NCBI GenBank assembly: GCA_020650975.1
Contig: JAIPMN010000218.1
Coordinates: forward strand, 426 to 41,569
Reading direction: 5' to 3'
Source of the DNA: Apostichopus californicus
Taxonomy: Eukaryota > Echinodermata > Holothuroidea > Aspidochirotida > Stichopodidae
Length of the DNA: 41,144 nt
The notes beneath the pieces were generated by a model. It did no database searches. It saw only the letters and a program-made list of their open reading frames with translations, and had not been told where the DNA came from. Within the stretch, counting starts at the first letter, position 1. Each line of letters starts with the position of its first letter. Shown here piece by piece: positions 1 to 11,169 of this stretch. The position numbers and the translations under genes are program-made.

Positions 1-983
1 CCCCCCCCCCCCCCCGCCTCCCCAAACCCTATCCCCATTCTTCAAGCCCATGCCACTACTGGTAAAAAGAAAACAAAATAATCAAACAGAAATGATTTGA
101 AAGTTGAAAGATAATATGATCATGAATGTTAAATTTATGTCTAATTTGAAAAAAAAAAACATTTTGAAGAAGACAACTATAGCTTCGCTGTAAATTCTGC
201 AAATAATATTAAGAATTATGACCAATCATTGTGAGGGCAAAGAAATGTAGTTAATAATAACTTAAAAAGTTATTTATCAAGTTAGTAAAGAGTAATTCAA
301 CCAAAGTGTAAATTTTCTCTAATGTTATATAGTAAAGTGAGTAAGGGGAGGGAGGTAGGAGGGTGGGGGGGGGGGGAACAATCTATACTTCCCTTTAATG
401 ACATTCTCTTGTAAAAGTCTTCCTGTTACATTGCTATATGACAATTGTGCAAGCACTCTCTGGTTCGTGCAGTACGCTGATAAATGTTGGTTTATTTGAT
501 TATTTAGCATTGTTATGATATCAGATAACAAAGTCATTTGTGAAAAGGACTTTGAATGAAATTTCTAAATGTTGTCTTTGTCCTCATCAGGCTGACAAGG
601 ATGTGGGAGAGGTGGGGGTGGGGGTTAGTGGGGGACATACTATGGGGTCGATGGTGGATAATTAGGTCGCCCAGGGAAATAAGGTATAAAGAATAATGTA
701 TCCAGTATAATATATTTTCATAATGTACTGAAAAAAAGAAAACCTTGAAGACTGGGTCCAGATGGCAAATAATTGTCTCCAGGGCCCAAACATGTCTCCC
801 AAAGTCCGTAGTTGTCACATTAATAAAAACCAGTCCACAGATCAGATTTGTAGTTTAGAAATTGATGAAAATACTGTTACTTATGAGTTATAATATTTGA
901 TGAATCATTATTGTTATTTATTTTCTGTAGTTTGAAAATGGAGATATTGAATTTTCATAAACTATTATTTCAGTTGACAACCC

Positions 984-1016
984 AAAAAAAAAAAATAATA
1001 ATAATAATAATAATAA
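984..1016. repeat. A-run plus (TAA)n microsatellite
   Basis: Twelve A are followed by seven TAA units. This is a simple-sequence repeat, and such A-rich tails often mark the end of a retroposed copy. No retroposon body is recognisable on either side. Confidence 0.85.
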
Positions 1017-1415
1017 CATTGAAGAGAACTGAACAGAATGAGAAGCCAATTCAAAAGAAGAAATAAACTTTGGCAAGATTGTTGTTTGATTGTGAGTTGA
1101 TGATATAATCTAATGGTTGTTAATACTGCTATATAAACTGATCATGTTATCAAATAACATACTTCTATGCATTGTTGTTGTTCATACAGCAAGACAAACT
1201 GGTTTGAATTTTAGGAATGATGATACTTAGTATGAGATGTAAAATACAGTAATTAATCAATTTTACTATAAAATTCTTTTATGCTAGCCAAGTGGGACAG
1301 AACATTTAACTAAGTGGAGACTGTGGAGGAGAAATGAAGTAGATACAGAACATTTACTCCTGTTTTAAATGTCTGTTACGACACTTGTGTAAATCTAAAA
1401 TGAGCGAAAAACTAA

Positions 1416-1454
1416 TTTTTTTTGGGGGGGGGGGTGAGTCTTCAATGCCTTTAA
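1416..1454 (+). repeat. T8-G11 run followed by a lone element terminus
   Basis: Eight T and eleven G run directly into GTGAGTCTTCAATGCCTTTAA (1434-1454). That end matches the right terminus of the two TTAA-flanked elements at 7491-7854 and 8302-8669 with at most one or two differences. The sequence to the left does not match the element body. It is therefore either a deletion remnant or a terminus of a distinct subfamily. Confidence 0.55.
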
Positions 1455-1639
1455 TGTCATAAAATAACAGCCCTCCCCCCCAGTTAGACCGAGGTATGTT
1501 TTCTTGTAGGTGTTTTTACATGTTGTGTGATAAGGCCAGTTGCATATTTTAATTAAAATGTGAATGCATCAAAAGTATTAAATGCATTATCTGTGAACAG
1601 TGTTAAAGTTAATATGCATATGTTATGAATTAGCCTAAG

Positions 1640-2250
1640 TACATTATGGATGAATCTGGGTGTTAAAGACACTTAGTGTTAATGACTGTATTAATAAATG
1701 TCAGTTTCAAGGCACTTTCAAACTAGTTGCACACACAGTATTTATATGTAACAACACTATGAAATGCACACACAGTATGTTAAACACTATGAATGAATCT
1801 GGGTGTTGAAGGCACTAAGTGAACAATTACAGCTTAGTTTACTTTACATGTCAATAACAGTATGAATAAATGTCAGTTTTTAAGGCACTTTCAAAGTAGT
1901 TGCACACACAGTATTTAATAACACTATGACATGAATCTGCATGTTGAAGCTAGTGCTCACTAAGTGAACAATTACAGCTTAGTTTACATACATGTTAATA
2001 ACAGTATGAATAAATGTCAAAGTTTTAAGGCACTTTCAATCTAGTTGCAACATGCAGTATGTAATAACACTATGAATGAATCTGGGTGTTGAAGGTACTT
2101 AGTGAACAGTCACAGCTTGATTGCAGTGAATAAAAGCATAAATACATCAAAGCATCAAGGAAGTACATATTGTCAAACAATTTCAAACTAGTTGCACCAG
2201 TTTATTTTGACACTTTCCACGAATCAGGGTGTTATAGGAACTTTATTTGT
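1640..2250. repeat. Tandem array, period about 138-144 bp, four to five copies
   Basis: The anchor GAATCTGGGTGTT or a close variant recurs near 1652, 1795, 1933, 2077 and 2221. Each anchor is followed by versions of AAGTGAACAATTACAGCTTAG, ATGAATAAATGTCAGTTTT, AAGGCACTTTCAAA and AGTTGCACACACAGTAT in the same order. Spacings are about 143, 138, 144 and 144. The units have diverged by substitutions and small indels, so this is an old satellite-like or minisatellite array. Another partial anchor occurs near 2284. No coding potential is apparent. Confidence 0.85.
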
Positions 2251-5138
2251 GAACAAATAAACCTAACCAGTTGGTCACTATATGAATGAGTCAGGGTAGA
2301 GGTACCATAAAGGATTAATCACAAGTTATAGATGTATCAGTATATTTACAGAATAAAGTCAAAATATTTATGGCAACAAAGATTGTATTTGAGAAGTAAA
2401 ATAATTAGCAAGCATTATTTTACCAGACATATCAAGCATTGATCTAAATGTGATTGCAATGAATTGATCCAATTAGATAAGACACCATAAAACCTTCTGT
2501 TACTCAGACAGAGATTTCTAATGAGTGGACTAATTGACGATTTCCATTCAATTCCAACACATCTGCGGTTAAAGTCATGAATCTATATGTTAGTTACATT
2601 GCTGTTTTATATTAAAGATTGGTATATGAACATGAGAGCCCAAATGAACACTGATTAAGGGTAAAACTTCCAGGATTCAAAGTACCAAGAAACCTGTTAG
2701 TATACATTTTGTAAGATGAGAGTTATAATGGACATGTTTGTCTCTCAGACAATTTCACATGAGTATTTCAACAGGGGAGGATCTAGGACTTTGTACAAGA
2801 GGAAGTGTGGCCCTGTTTTATTAAAGCTAACTCCCATATATGGGGGGGGGGGGCGGGTGAGTCTGGAGATATTTCCCAGAGAAAATTAACATTAGAAATC
2901 AAATGGAGCATGGTCAAGGCATATTTAGGCTGTATAAAAGTAGGTCAGAATTTTTTTTATGAGGTCGAAAAAGAAGAGGAATGGGAGGGGGGGGGGTGTG
3001 GTGGTGGGGACACCAATACAAGACCGGTAAATCTAATAATTAATTAAAAGAACTGATATAAAATTGACTATTCATTTAACCTCATGAGACATCTACAGTA
3101 ATGAAAATCAACTCAAAGTGCTGCTTCAAATAATATTAAAACTGTTTGATCTAGAGCTTGATGGGAACTTGTCAGATGTTTTAAAATAATTCACTTTTTC
3201 AAGTGTAACAAAGTGTGGAAGTTATCATTCATGAGCTACGAACTTAGTCAGGTAAAGTCCATATTTAATTTAATTTATGCAAGTGTTTGTATTAGTGATG
3301 GAAAGAAACGTGATACTTATTAACTCTCCTTTGTTTAATTGATTAAAGTTTGACATGCGATAAAAAATTGACAGGTGTCAGGGAAGCGTGTCTTTAAAGT
3401 ACAACCACAATAAGCAGGATATAAATTAAAAGAATAAATTCATAAATTTAAAAAAGAAACCCCAAAAAAAGGAACTAGTTAAACTTAAATAGTTCACGCT
3501 TTGAAACCACTATATATATATATATTTAAACATAAAATAAAATTTCAAAAAGGAAAATTTAAAACTTTTCCCTCTACCTTGGAAGAAGTAAAGTTGAACT
3601 TTATACCAACGTGATAGGTTATAGATGTTTTAAAGAAACATATTAATAAATGAGCTATCACCATGGTATCTATCTGTAATTAATGTGTCCAAATACAGTA
3701 TACTTGCTTGGTGGATAATAAAGCAAAATGCAAGTTTTGGAAGATAACATGGCAGTGGAAGACATCAAGGAATTTATAAAACACAAAAATAATTATTTTT
3801 GACATTTTTCATTCACTATGAATATGACATCATCAGAATGTTATCTAACAATTTTAAAACCTGTAATTTATTTTTAAATGATGTTAAAAATATACTACAG
3901 ACAAACTCATAATGGCAAAAATGACTGAATGATGAGTTTATGACCGTAGCCATGGCGATTAGCACACTTTGAAGACAGTTGAAAGAAGCAAGTGATGGTG
4001 AAAGAACACTAATTTTTTGTACTTCTAGCCTAATGCTGTGGGTCTACATAAAAGTTAAAATCTGGCTGCAATATCGGAAAGTAAATGCAACCGAATTTTT
4101 CTCGAAACTGTTACGTTTTCTTAAAATGAACTCTTAAATAAGCTTTAATATTATCAACCTCGTAAAAACTGGAAGGATATATTCGGAAGGCATTTGTTGG
4201 GTACCTGCTGTTGATTTTGGTCCAGACAGTTCACATCTGTAGATGCATCAGGAAAAGATATTTTATCGCCAAACACCTGTTGGAAAAAAAACAGCATAAT
4301 GTAAATCGATAACATGTCTAATTTGTTAAATTGTTTTAGAAATTTTGTTGAAATTTCACTTTTGCTTTACAGTCAAAAGAAACGATTCTTCTAGGTTATT
4401 AATTGAAATTATTGAAACAGTGTCAAATTAAGCAAACTCAATAGAGTTGATAGCAAACTTAACTTTAATATTCTACTGAGAAAAACAAAACTTGTGGTAA
4501 TTTTTAATGTCAAAGAGCTTCATGTTTCCATCCATTCTAAAATTTCAAACTGATAATAAAGGTGTTTAGCACAAACAAGATCTTCTTACAGACAGACAGA
4601 TAGACAATAACTGAAATATTGAGTTTTAAACTACACTGCAACAAAAGACAAAACTCCGCAATTTTAACCAGTTGTTCAATTATAGCTCATGTGATCAAAA
4701 ATTGATATTTTTGATAAACCTCTTTTTTTCCTTCTTCTTAGAATCAAAAACAAAGGTAAAATTATGCCATATCGTCAATTTAACCTTTTAATTGTCTTTT
4801 AAGTTAATTATTTCAATTTCTCAATTTGATGTGGTCAATCCTGATGCACAGAATACAGTGAAAGAGAATTAACCAAGTTAAAGATTAAAACAAATTGATA
4901 CCTGACTTCTAAATCAATGTCCTTCATTCCAATATAAATGGTTGCATGGCAACCTCACATTTTGTTTAAAAGAACAGTTTTAATACCTATGAATGTTTAT
5001 GAGTTTTAATGTATATGTGCATTAGTAGTGATATCTATATCACTGTAAATTATGTATGTCAAGGAAGTCAGAACTGCCATGTATTTAAGTTTATGTTGTT
5101 CCACAATCATGTTTCTTTTCTTTCTTTTTTTCCTTCCC
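2251..5138. other. Intergenic stretch, no gene seen
   Basis: This is AT-rich sequence with a G-run at about 2841-2851, another near 2988 and a TA microsatellite near 3512-3525. The only open frame of note on the plus strand (2805-3047) runs through G-homopolymers and looks like chance. I see no splice-bounded coding segment, no RNA gene and no mobile-element body. Confidence 0.55.
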
Positions 5139-5158
5139 TTTTTTTTTTGGGGGGGGGG

Positions 5159-5660
5159 TTACTTTTCTGTCTGTGAACTTAGTGATTTTCTATATATAGT
5201 ATATTAATGGCAGACGATATTGCCAGATAATATCATACGGTGCAAAGGTAATAATTCAGCTAATGGTCAAATTATACGATTAAAATAGAATAAACATAGT
5301 CCCATAATGGACGGGGACTAAGAGTCCATTTACAGGTAAAACTTCAAAAGTATTTTTCTGTCTACTAACATAATGATTATCTATATTACTGACAGACAAT
5401 ATTGCCAGAAGAAACCTTACGGTGCAAAGGTAATCATTCAGTTAATGGTCAAATTATACCTGCAGGTAAAATAGAATAAACAAAGTCCCGTAATGGACAG
5501 AGGCAAAGAGTCCATTTACAGGTAAAACTTAAAAGGTACTTTTCTGTCTGCTAACGTAATGATTTTCTACATATAGTATATCTACTGGCAAAAGGTATTG
5601 CCAGATATCATATGGTACAAAAATAATCATCCAGTTAATGGTCAAATTTTCCATAAGGTT
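5159..5660. repeat. Tandem array, period about 186-191 bp, about 2.6 copies
   Basis: The phrase TTTTCTGTCTG/A-CTAAC begins units near 5163, 5353 and 5541. Each unit continues with ATTGCCAGA, ACGGTGCAAAGGTAAT, CAGTTAATGGTCAAATTATA, AAAATAGAATAAACA, GTCCCATAATGGAC, AGAGTCCATTTACAGG and TAAAACTT. The third unit stops after TTAATGGTCAAATTTT near 5650. The units are similar but not identical. The array is immediately preceded by a T10-G10 composite homopolymer at 5139-5158. No coding potential is seen. Confidence 0.85.
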
Positions 5661-7490
5661 ATAATCTTTTAAATATGTATAATAGTTATTTGTATAAAGT
5701 TTTGTTTCAACATGTTATTAAGTTAATTTCTACTCCTTTTTTCAGAGTAAAAACAAGAACAGTACATTAGGGTTATTAATAGCAAGTAGAGGGCAACCCA
5801 AGTGTCAAGTGGCAATTACTCTTTTAAAATTATAACACAAAAATAAAAATGCAAAAGTAATTATCAATTTCATTATGACTTACTGGAAGGTGGAAATTAA
5901 ATTTAAGCTGATCAAGCCAATCAAAGTAGAAGAGGATTCTGAATCATTTAAATTTCAAACTTTCTATGAGGATGTTACTTCTTTTTGTTTTTCTGGCAAG
6001 ATTAAGATATAAATCGCAACTAAGCTATCTCCAGACACCTTGAGCCTACTTATAATCAGCCTTTAGATTAAGTAACAAATCTGTGTGAGAAAGGAAATCG
6101 CTATAGAAGAGGGACGGAAAAGAGAGTTGTTTGATCCTTCGTGTGGGAAGTACAAAATGCCAACTAATTTACTTTCTCACCAAAGTGTGACATCTGAGTT
6201 TCCAAAGACAACTAGCTATACCTAGCTTTGTTCCCATCAACTACATCAAGCTTTATCAACTACATCAAGCATTCTGCACTGAGTCACACCACAAAGTTTA
6301 ACAAATTTAATTCACTATTAAAGAATTGATTTCTTTAGTGGTGTTAAAACTTAAAAGATATCACAAAACTAGAAATTTAGGCTTCTTGTACATGTCTCTT
6401 GTGGACCTACTACACTGCCAATGCTGTACAGGTTACTGGGTGAATTTCACAATGTGACCTTTGGTCCAATAACATGTCATGAGATCTCCTCCTTATGTTT
6501 GTTAGTACCTGATAAATGCCCGTCTGTCTGTCTATCCAAGCTATGTGTTGGTGTTAACACATGTACTATAGTGCTATATAGTTAGTGTACCTACATAAAC
6601 TAGTGTGTTTAAACAGATCATACATTTTAGTGAACCAATTTTGAGTGTTTGCCATGAACCATCACATGAATTTGATAGGGTTTTTTTTTTCCAGCTCCAG
6701 TAAACTTGTTGTAAACCACTGAATTTACATTTTCATGTACCCTTTTTATAAACATATAGTATGTAAATCCCTTTTAAATTTGTAAGTTTCTGAGTCAATA
6801 TTAGAAAAATATGCTAACCTGTAACTATACTGTACATGATCTTTTATGAAGCTGATTCCAGAAAATTTGTTTCCACTACCAGTTAATAACTTTGAAAGTG
6901 TACAATCAATACTGTGGTAAAACTACTTGTCAACCCAAGCACACACAGTAGACATAGATGTAATAGGTTTATATAAGTAATACAGATACAGTATATTATA
7001 TTTCATATTCATGTGAACAAGCTTTCCTATTTCTAACCTGCATTCAAATAAACTGTTGGACGTAGAGTTCCTTTCAGTTTTTGTGTCAATATATAACATA
7101 CATCGTTAATTTAATTAACAATTAACCTGAACGTGTAGTTCTTCACATGACAGCCTGGCTGAGCTTATCCCTTCATGACTTAGTATAATATCTTCATAAC
7201 CTGTGGCATTCATGTGCAGGTGAATTGTTACACAATTAAGTTACAAGTTCAAAATGAAAAAGAAATGCATCTTTCTTGTTAAAGAAATGTACTCTATTTC
7301 TGTTTATCATTTTCCCAGAAATGGGTAATGGTAAATTAGTCAAGGTTCAATATTTACATTGTAATCAAAGAAAAAATATCTTTGATTTTGAAGCAGGTGA
7401 GAGTAGGCAGTGTCTCAGAAGTGGGATATATATACTGTACTGTAGGTGACGGAATGCTATCAAGTTTTCTAGTCACATTGTTTTGGTAGA
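5661..7490. other. Intergenic stretch, no gene seen
   Basis: AT-rich sequence without convincing coding segments. A short local duplication of an ACTACATCAAGC phrase occurs near 6240-6270. I see no RNA gene or element termini until the repeat beginning at 7491. Confidence 0.5.
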
Positions 7491-7854
7491 TTAAAGGGTG
7501 TGAAGACTCGCACACAAAGAAACGTCTCATGCCGGTAATCTGTTTCAAAATGAGGTGTAACAGAAGTGTTAGACACCACCATCGATCCCAGAAAATACAC
7601 ACACAGCTAATTGCTACCGTCGGTAATTAGACACTAGTGTACAGTCAATACATACAGCTACGGTCAATACCCACAACACAGTGTACATAGCAGGGATGGA
7701 CATCTCAGGTCCAGATAAAATATAACAAGGTATCACGTTTCAATGACTGTCTGCATTTTGTAGCGACAAGAAGAAAACTTCACTTGCAAGCAACGGAAAG
7801 TTAACTATTTCAGAGGGCTTCACGCGGTTTGGGGCGAGTCTTCAATGCCTTTAA
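7491..7854 (+). mobile_element. TTAA-flanked TIR element (MITE-like), left copy
   Basis: A 364-bp unit begins TTAA-AGGGTGTGAAGACTCGC and ends GCGAGTCTTCAATGCCT-TTAA, giving terminal inverted repeats of about 17 bp inside TTAA on both sides. The whole unit is closely similar along its length to the reverse complement of 8302-8669, so the two copies form an inverted pair about 447 bp apart. No transposase frame is present; the open frame across it on the minus strand (7354-7602) has no domain. TTAA flanks are typical of piggyBac-type insertion, but the ends do not look like classic piggyBac ends, so the superfamily is left open. Confidence 0.75.
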
Positions 7855-8233
7855 TCACAAGATTTCCTGTCACGTTTCATTTTTTCAAAATTGTATATAC
7901 ACGTATTTAGACTGGAGACAGGTTAGGGGGACTGAGGGCAGTAAATATTGTTGCTTATTAATTAAAAATAATCTAACATGTGAAAGAATAAACAGAAAAT
8001 TATGCTATGTTTGAACAGGTGCAGTATAATGCTTGATATAAAGAAAAATGTAGAGGGACATTCACAGCCAGACAACTCATAACACATGTTAGAGTTCACA
8101 TCAATGGTATCTATTGGGTCCTCTTGATATTTAAACTGTAAGAGGACTGATTAATACTGATTATTCTATTTTTCCATTGTGTCATTCAGATACTGTATGT
8201 GTGACCTGAATATGTGACATATATCAAGTCGTT
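7855..8233. other. Spacer between the inverted element copies
   Basis: About 380 bp of AT-rich sequence holds no gene. It separates the left TIR element from the direct repeat and the right TIR element. With the two flanking elements in opposite orientation, it would form the loop of a long hairpin if transcribed. Confidence 0.6.
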
Positions 8234-8303
8234 ATTTCTCATCTATCCTGTCACTCAGGGGTAACTGCAGCTAGACTCATGATTCCAATCTAGCCTGCAG
8301 CTT
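8234..8303 (+). repeat. 70-bp direct repeat, copy a
   Basis: It starts ATTTCTCATCTATCCTGTC, continues ACTCAGGGGTAACTGCAGC and ends TCTAGCCTGCAGCTT. It recurs in the same orientation at 8681-8747, directly on the other side of the right TIR element. Its last bases overlap the TTAA at the end of that element. Confidence 0.85.
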
Positions 8304-8669
8304 AAAGCCATTGAAGACTCGCCCCAAACCGCGTGCGGCCATCTGAAAAAGTTAACTTTCTGTTGCTTGCAAGTGACGTTTTTTTTGTGTCGCTACAAAA
8401 TGCAGACAGTAATGAAACGTGATACCTTGTTATCTTAAGCTGGACCTGAGATGTCCATCGCTGTATCGCTTATACACTGTGCTGTGGGTATTGACCGCAG
8501 CTGTATGTACTGGCTGTACACTAGTGTCTAATTACCGACGGTAGCAAGATGTGTGTGTATTTTCTGGGATCGATGGTGGTGTCTAACACTTCTGTTACAC
8601 CTCATTCGAAACTAGGTCAGATAACCAGCATTAGACATTTCTCTTTGGGCGAGTCTTCACACCCTTTAA
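8302..8669 (-). mobile_element. TTAA-flanked TIR element (MITE-like), right copy
   Basis: A 368-bp unit read on the minus strand from 8669 to 8302. It begins TTAA-AGGGTGTGAAGACTCGC and ends GCGAGTCTTCAATGGCT-TTAA. It shares with the left copy a central block containing a GTGTTAGACACCACCATCG phrase, a TACCGTCGGTAATTAGACAC phrase and a GCATTTTGTAGCGACA phrase. It is non-autonomous, with no transposase. This copy sits precisely between two 67-70 bp direct repeats, unlike the left copy. Confidence 0.75.
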
Positions 8670-8680
8670 ACCATGCCATC

Positions 8681-8747
8681 ATTTCTCATCTATCATGTCA
8701 CTCAGGGGTAACTGCAGCTAGACACTGCCATATCTAGCCTGCAGCTT
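8681..8747 (+). repeat. 67-bp direct repeat, copy b
   Basis: The same sequence as 8234-8303 apart from a few substitutions and a short indel. It is too long for a transposon target duplication. Either a local tandem duplication was later split by the TIR element, or the repeats are the ends of a larger composite unit. Confidence 0.85.
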
Positions 8748-9488
8748 GACTCAGAGAATAAAGCAACCTGTTTTTTTTTTTTGTGTGTACAAAGTTTCTG
8801 TCATCTCATCAGCACGCTGCAGTGCAGCAATACAAATAACCAACACAGGATGCAGTGGGTGAAGGAGTAATAAAGTTTGATGTTTGACTCATCCACAAAA
8901 TATGTCAATATTTTGTCTATGATGCATGCCCAGCTCACATATGTGTACGGATTAACTTGAACAATTTGTGGATCACTTAAATTTGTAAATCTTGTTCCAA
9001 TCTATAACAGACAATATCAGAGTTGTATCAATTACTTAATTAAATTTTTCAAATGAGAAAACTTAATAATTTCCATGAATTATTAGTTGACTAACTCCAG
9101 CCCTGTGCATTGTTGTTCTTAAGTTTTTGTCTGTTTGTATCACTACAGAAAGTCATCTGATATTGTTATTCTACAGCCCTGACAATTCCCTTCATAACAA
9201 ATACTCATTATGTCATCAGTTTTGACCCCCCCTCCCCTTCCCCCTCCCCCCACCAGTCCCTATATATAAGAAAAAAATCATGATGGTCACTCATGCTCAA
9301 ACCTCAGCAATCATTTCATTTTTCACAGTAAAAAGACATTTTCCTCACTGGTATCTGCAACAATACAGTACTCGCTAATATCATTGTAAGGGGTGGGAGT
9401 TGGTGGTGGTGGTTGGGGGCGGGGGGGGGGTAGTGTTATAGTGTTATATGTCTTATTTGTTAAGGTTATCTGTTTTTTTTGGGGGGGA
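8748..9488. other. Intergenic stretch with G/C tracts
   Basis: It holds a T-run near 8771, a pyrimidine tract near 9226-9254 and G-runs near 9400-9430. A T8-G7 composite lies at 9473-9487. No gene is seen. Confidence 0.5.
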
Positions 9489-9668
9489 GGGTGTTCTTTT
9501 TTAGGTGTTAAGGTTTTCTATTTTCTTTGATGGGAGTACTCTATTCGATTAAGCCCACAAGGGTTTCTTAGTTTACTTCCTTTCACATATTTTACTTATT
9601 TGCAGTTATATTGTCTTGTTCACCTTGTATTACTATGTGTTGAAACAAATAAATCATCATCATCATCA
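9489..9668 (+). mobile_element. Probable LINE 3' untranslated tail with (ATC)n end
   Basis: The segment ends in GTGTTGAAACAAATAAATC followed by repeated ATC units (about 9648-9667). It is preceded by TTAAGCCCACAAGGGTTTC and a T-rich stretch. LINEs of the Jockey/CR1/L2 group in marine invertebrates commonly finish with a short post-RT UTR and a simple-sequence tail of this type, and the LINE at 34.6-36.0 kb ends in a comparable way with AGAAGC units. No reverse transcriptase code remains. The start is approximate and the call rests on the tail only. Confidence 0.4.
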
Positions 9669-10833
9669 GGGCATAATGTGGCAGGTATAGAGGCCTCCAG
9701 AAATCAGTTGAATCCTTTCTTTTAGCAACTTTTAGAAAGCTAAACTTTGAGACAAACTGATTACTTTGAATGGTTCTAGCATAAACTCATGGAACAAGGA
9801 ACAGCAAAAGCCAACTTATCATTAGTGGACTGTGACAGGGATGATAATGATGTACCAACTCTCCTGCCTCTCGCCCTGGCTCTCCCCCAGTCTTCCCCCT
9901 TCCTCTCCCCTTCCGGCCTTCCCCTGGGCAACTAATATTAATATTACTCCATTTGGAAGATATCATAGAATGAAAAGACAAAACTAGAGACTTCAGCAAG
10001 TCTAATTATTATATATTGATCAAGCCCATTTGTGCTTGATTTTATGTTTCCTTTATTAGTGCAATTCCATTGATCAATAGGGATTTGGAATTTTAAAATA
10101 TTCAAGTCTTTAATATGAGATATGTTTGGTATTATCGTCATAACAACTACATTGAATATGATGTGAGGAGCAAAACAGAAAGGAAAGTAAAAGCTTTGGC
10201 CTCTCCTTACTGGCACCATGATACAATTGACAAAGAATTGGCACCAAAATACAACAGTTAATTTAACCATCATATCTTGTGATGTATTGTTTAGGGGGTT
10301 TGTATTTCATGAATCAGTTGGTTATGCTTACAGTACAGTCAGTTTTGACCATTTATGATAAAGACAAATTATTCCCAAAAGGATTCTAATTTTTTCTCTA
10401 TATTGTTCTTAAAATACTATAATCCATTGTAAAGTATCCTCTTTTTGTCCATGCCAATGACAAGTTTAATTGAAACAATTTACTTCACTTCCCTTGTATT
10501 TAGTAGCCAAGTGCTCGATTTGTGCCAAAAGATATAGTTTGCACAGAGATTGTGATGGTGTTGTGTACAGGAGACTGCATTAAAAAGTTGACATATATAT
10601 ACAATTCCTGACAAATATGATTTCCTGTATATATGTTTATGATTTAACTAATCAAATTTCACTTTTAACTCTCACGTCTTCAACCCTATATATACTGTAC
10701 TGCAGCTTTCAACTTGCATATCTTTGTATTAAAAGAAACTTATAAAACAAGATAAAAATAGTGCAATATCAATTTACATTTTAATTTATAAATTGTATAT
10801 TTCATTGTTCCCCAAGTGGTACATTCTTACTCT
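9669..10833. other. Intergenic stretch, no gene seen
   Basis: The minus-strand open frames 9787-9999 and 9944-10273 overlap one another and have no recognisable domain or splice context. The rest is AT-rich with TATATA patches near 10595 and 10690. Confidence 0.5.
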
Positions 10834-10974
10834 CATTACGCAGATATTGCCTATGAGAAAATCCGCCCTAGATATCCCACTTTTTCTGTAATGGCTCACC
10901 AATGGCTCATTACTTTTTACGGAAAAAGGGGGGTATCTAGGACGGTTTTCCTTATAGGCAAGATCTTCGTAATG
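10834..10974. repeat. Imperfect 141-bp palindrome downstream of Kir gene A
   Basis: The left arm begins CATTACGCAGATATTGCCTA. The right arm, read on the minus strand, begins CATTACGAAGATCTTGCCTA. Both arms continue in parallel for about 60 bp through CCTAGATA and a CTTTTTC block, leaving about 20 bp in the centre. The open frame 10816-11046 over it is a by-product. It lies about 200 bp downstream of the Kir gene A stop codon. It could be a small foldback or MITE element, or a folded 3' UTR structure. Confidence 0.7.
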
Positions 10975-11116
10975 TTTATTCTGAATGTTGATATAACATT
11001 TGCACTAGTAAACACATCTTTGAAATCCATAGCAGATGTTGTGTGACATGTTGGTTTCCATTATGGTCATCAGAAAGTGACCATTATTGCATTATGCCTA
11101 TATGATAAACTCTCTT

Positions 11117-11122
11117 TTTATT
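11117..11122 (-). promoter_or_regulatory. Candidate polyadenylation signal of Kir gene A
   Basis: AATAAA on the minus strand, about 56 nt beyond the stop codon. It would be used only if the splice donor right after the stop (11175/11174) is skipped. Such hexamers are common in AT-rich DNA, so this is weak evidence. Confidence 0.3.
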
Positions 11123-11169
11123 TGCACGTGGCATTGTAAACGGAATTATAAACTAAATGTAAATTTTTC

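Larger units (their letters stand above)
1..1639. other. AT-rich intergenic stretch, no gene seen
   Basis: The stretch opens with a run of 15 C and has another G-run at about 365-376. Short open frames occur (for example minus strand 325-537 and 534-818), but they are low-complexity and show no domain, splice context or family resemblance. I see no gene here. Separate entries cover the AAT microsatellite and the terminal-repeat remnant. Confidence 0.6.

Noticed and set aside
1640..2250. Possible CRISPR array
   Set aside because: The repeats are long, diverged tandem units in a eukaryotic genome, without short identical repeats separated by unique spacers.
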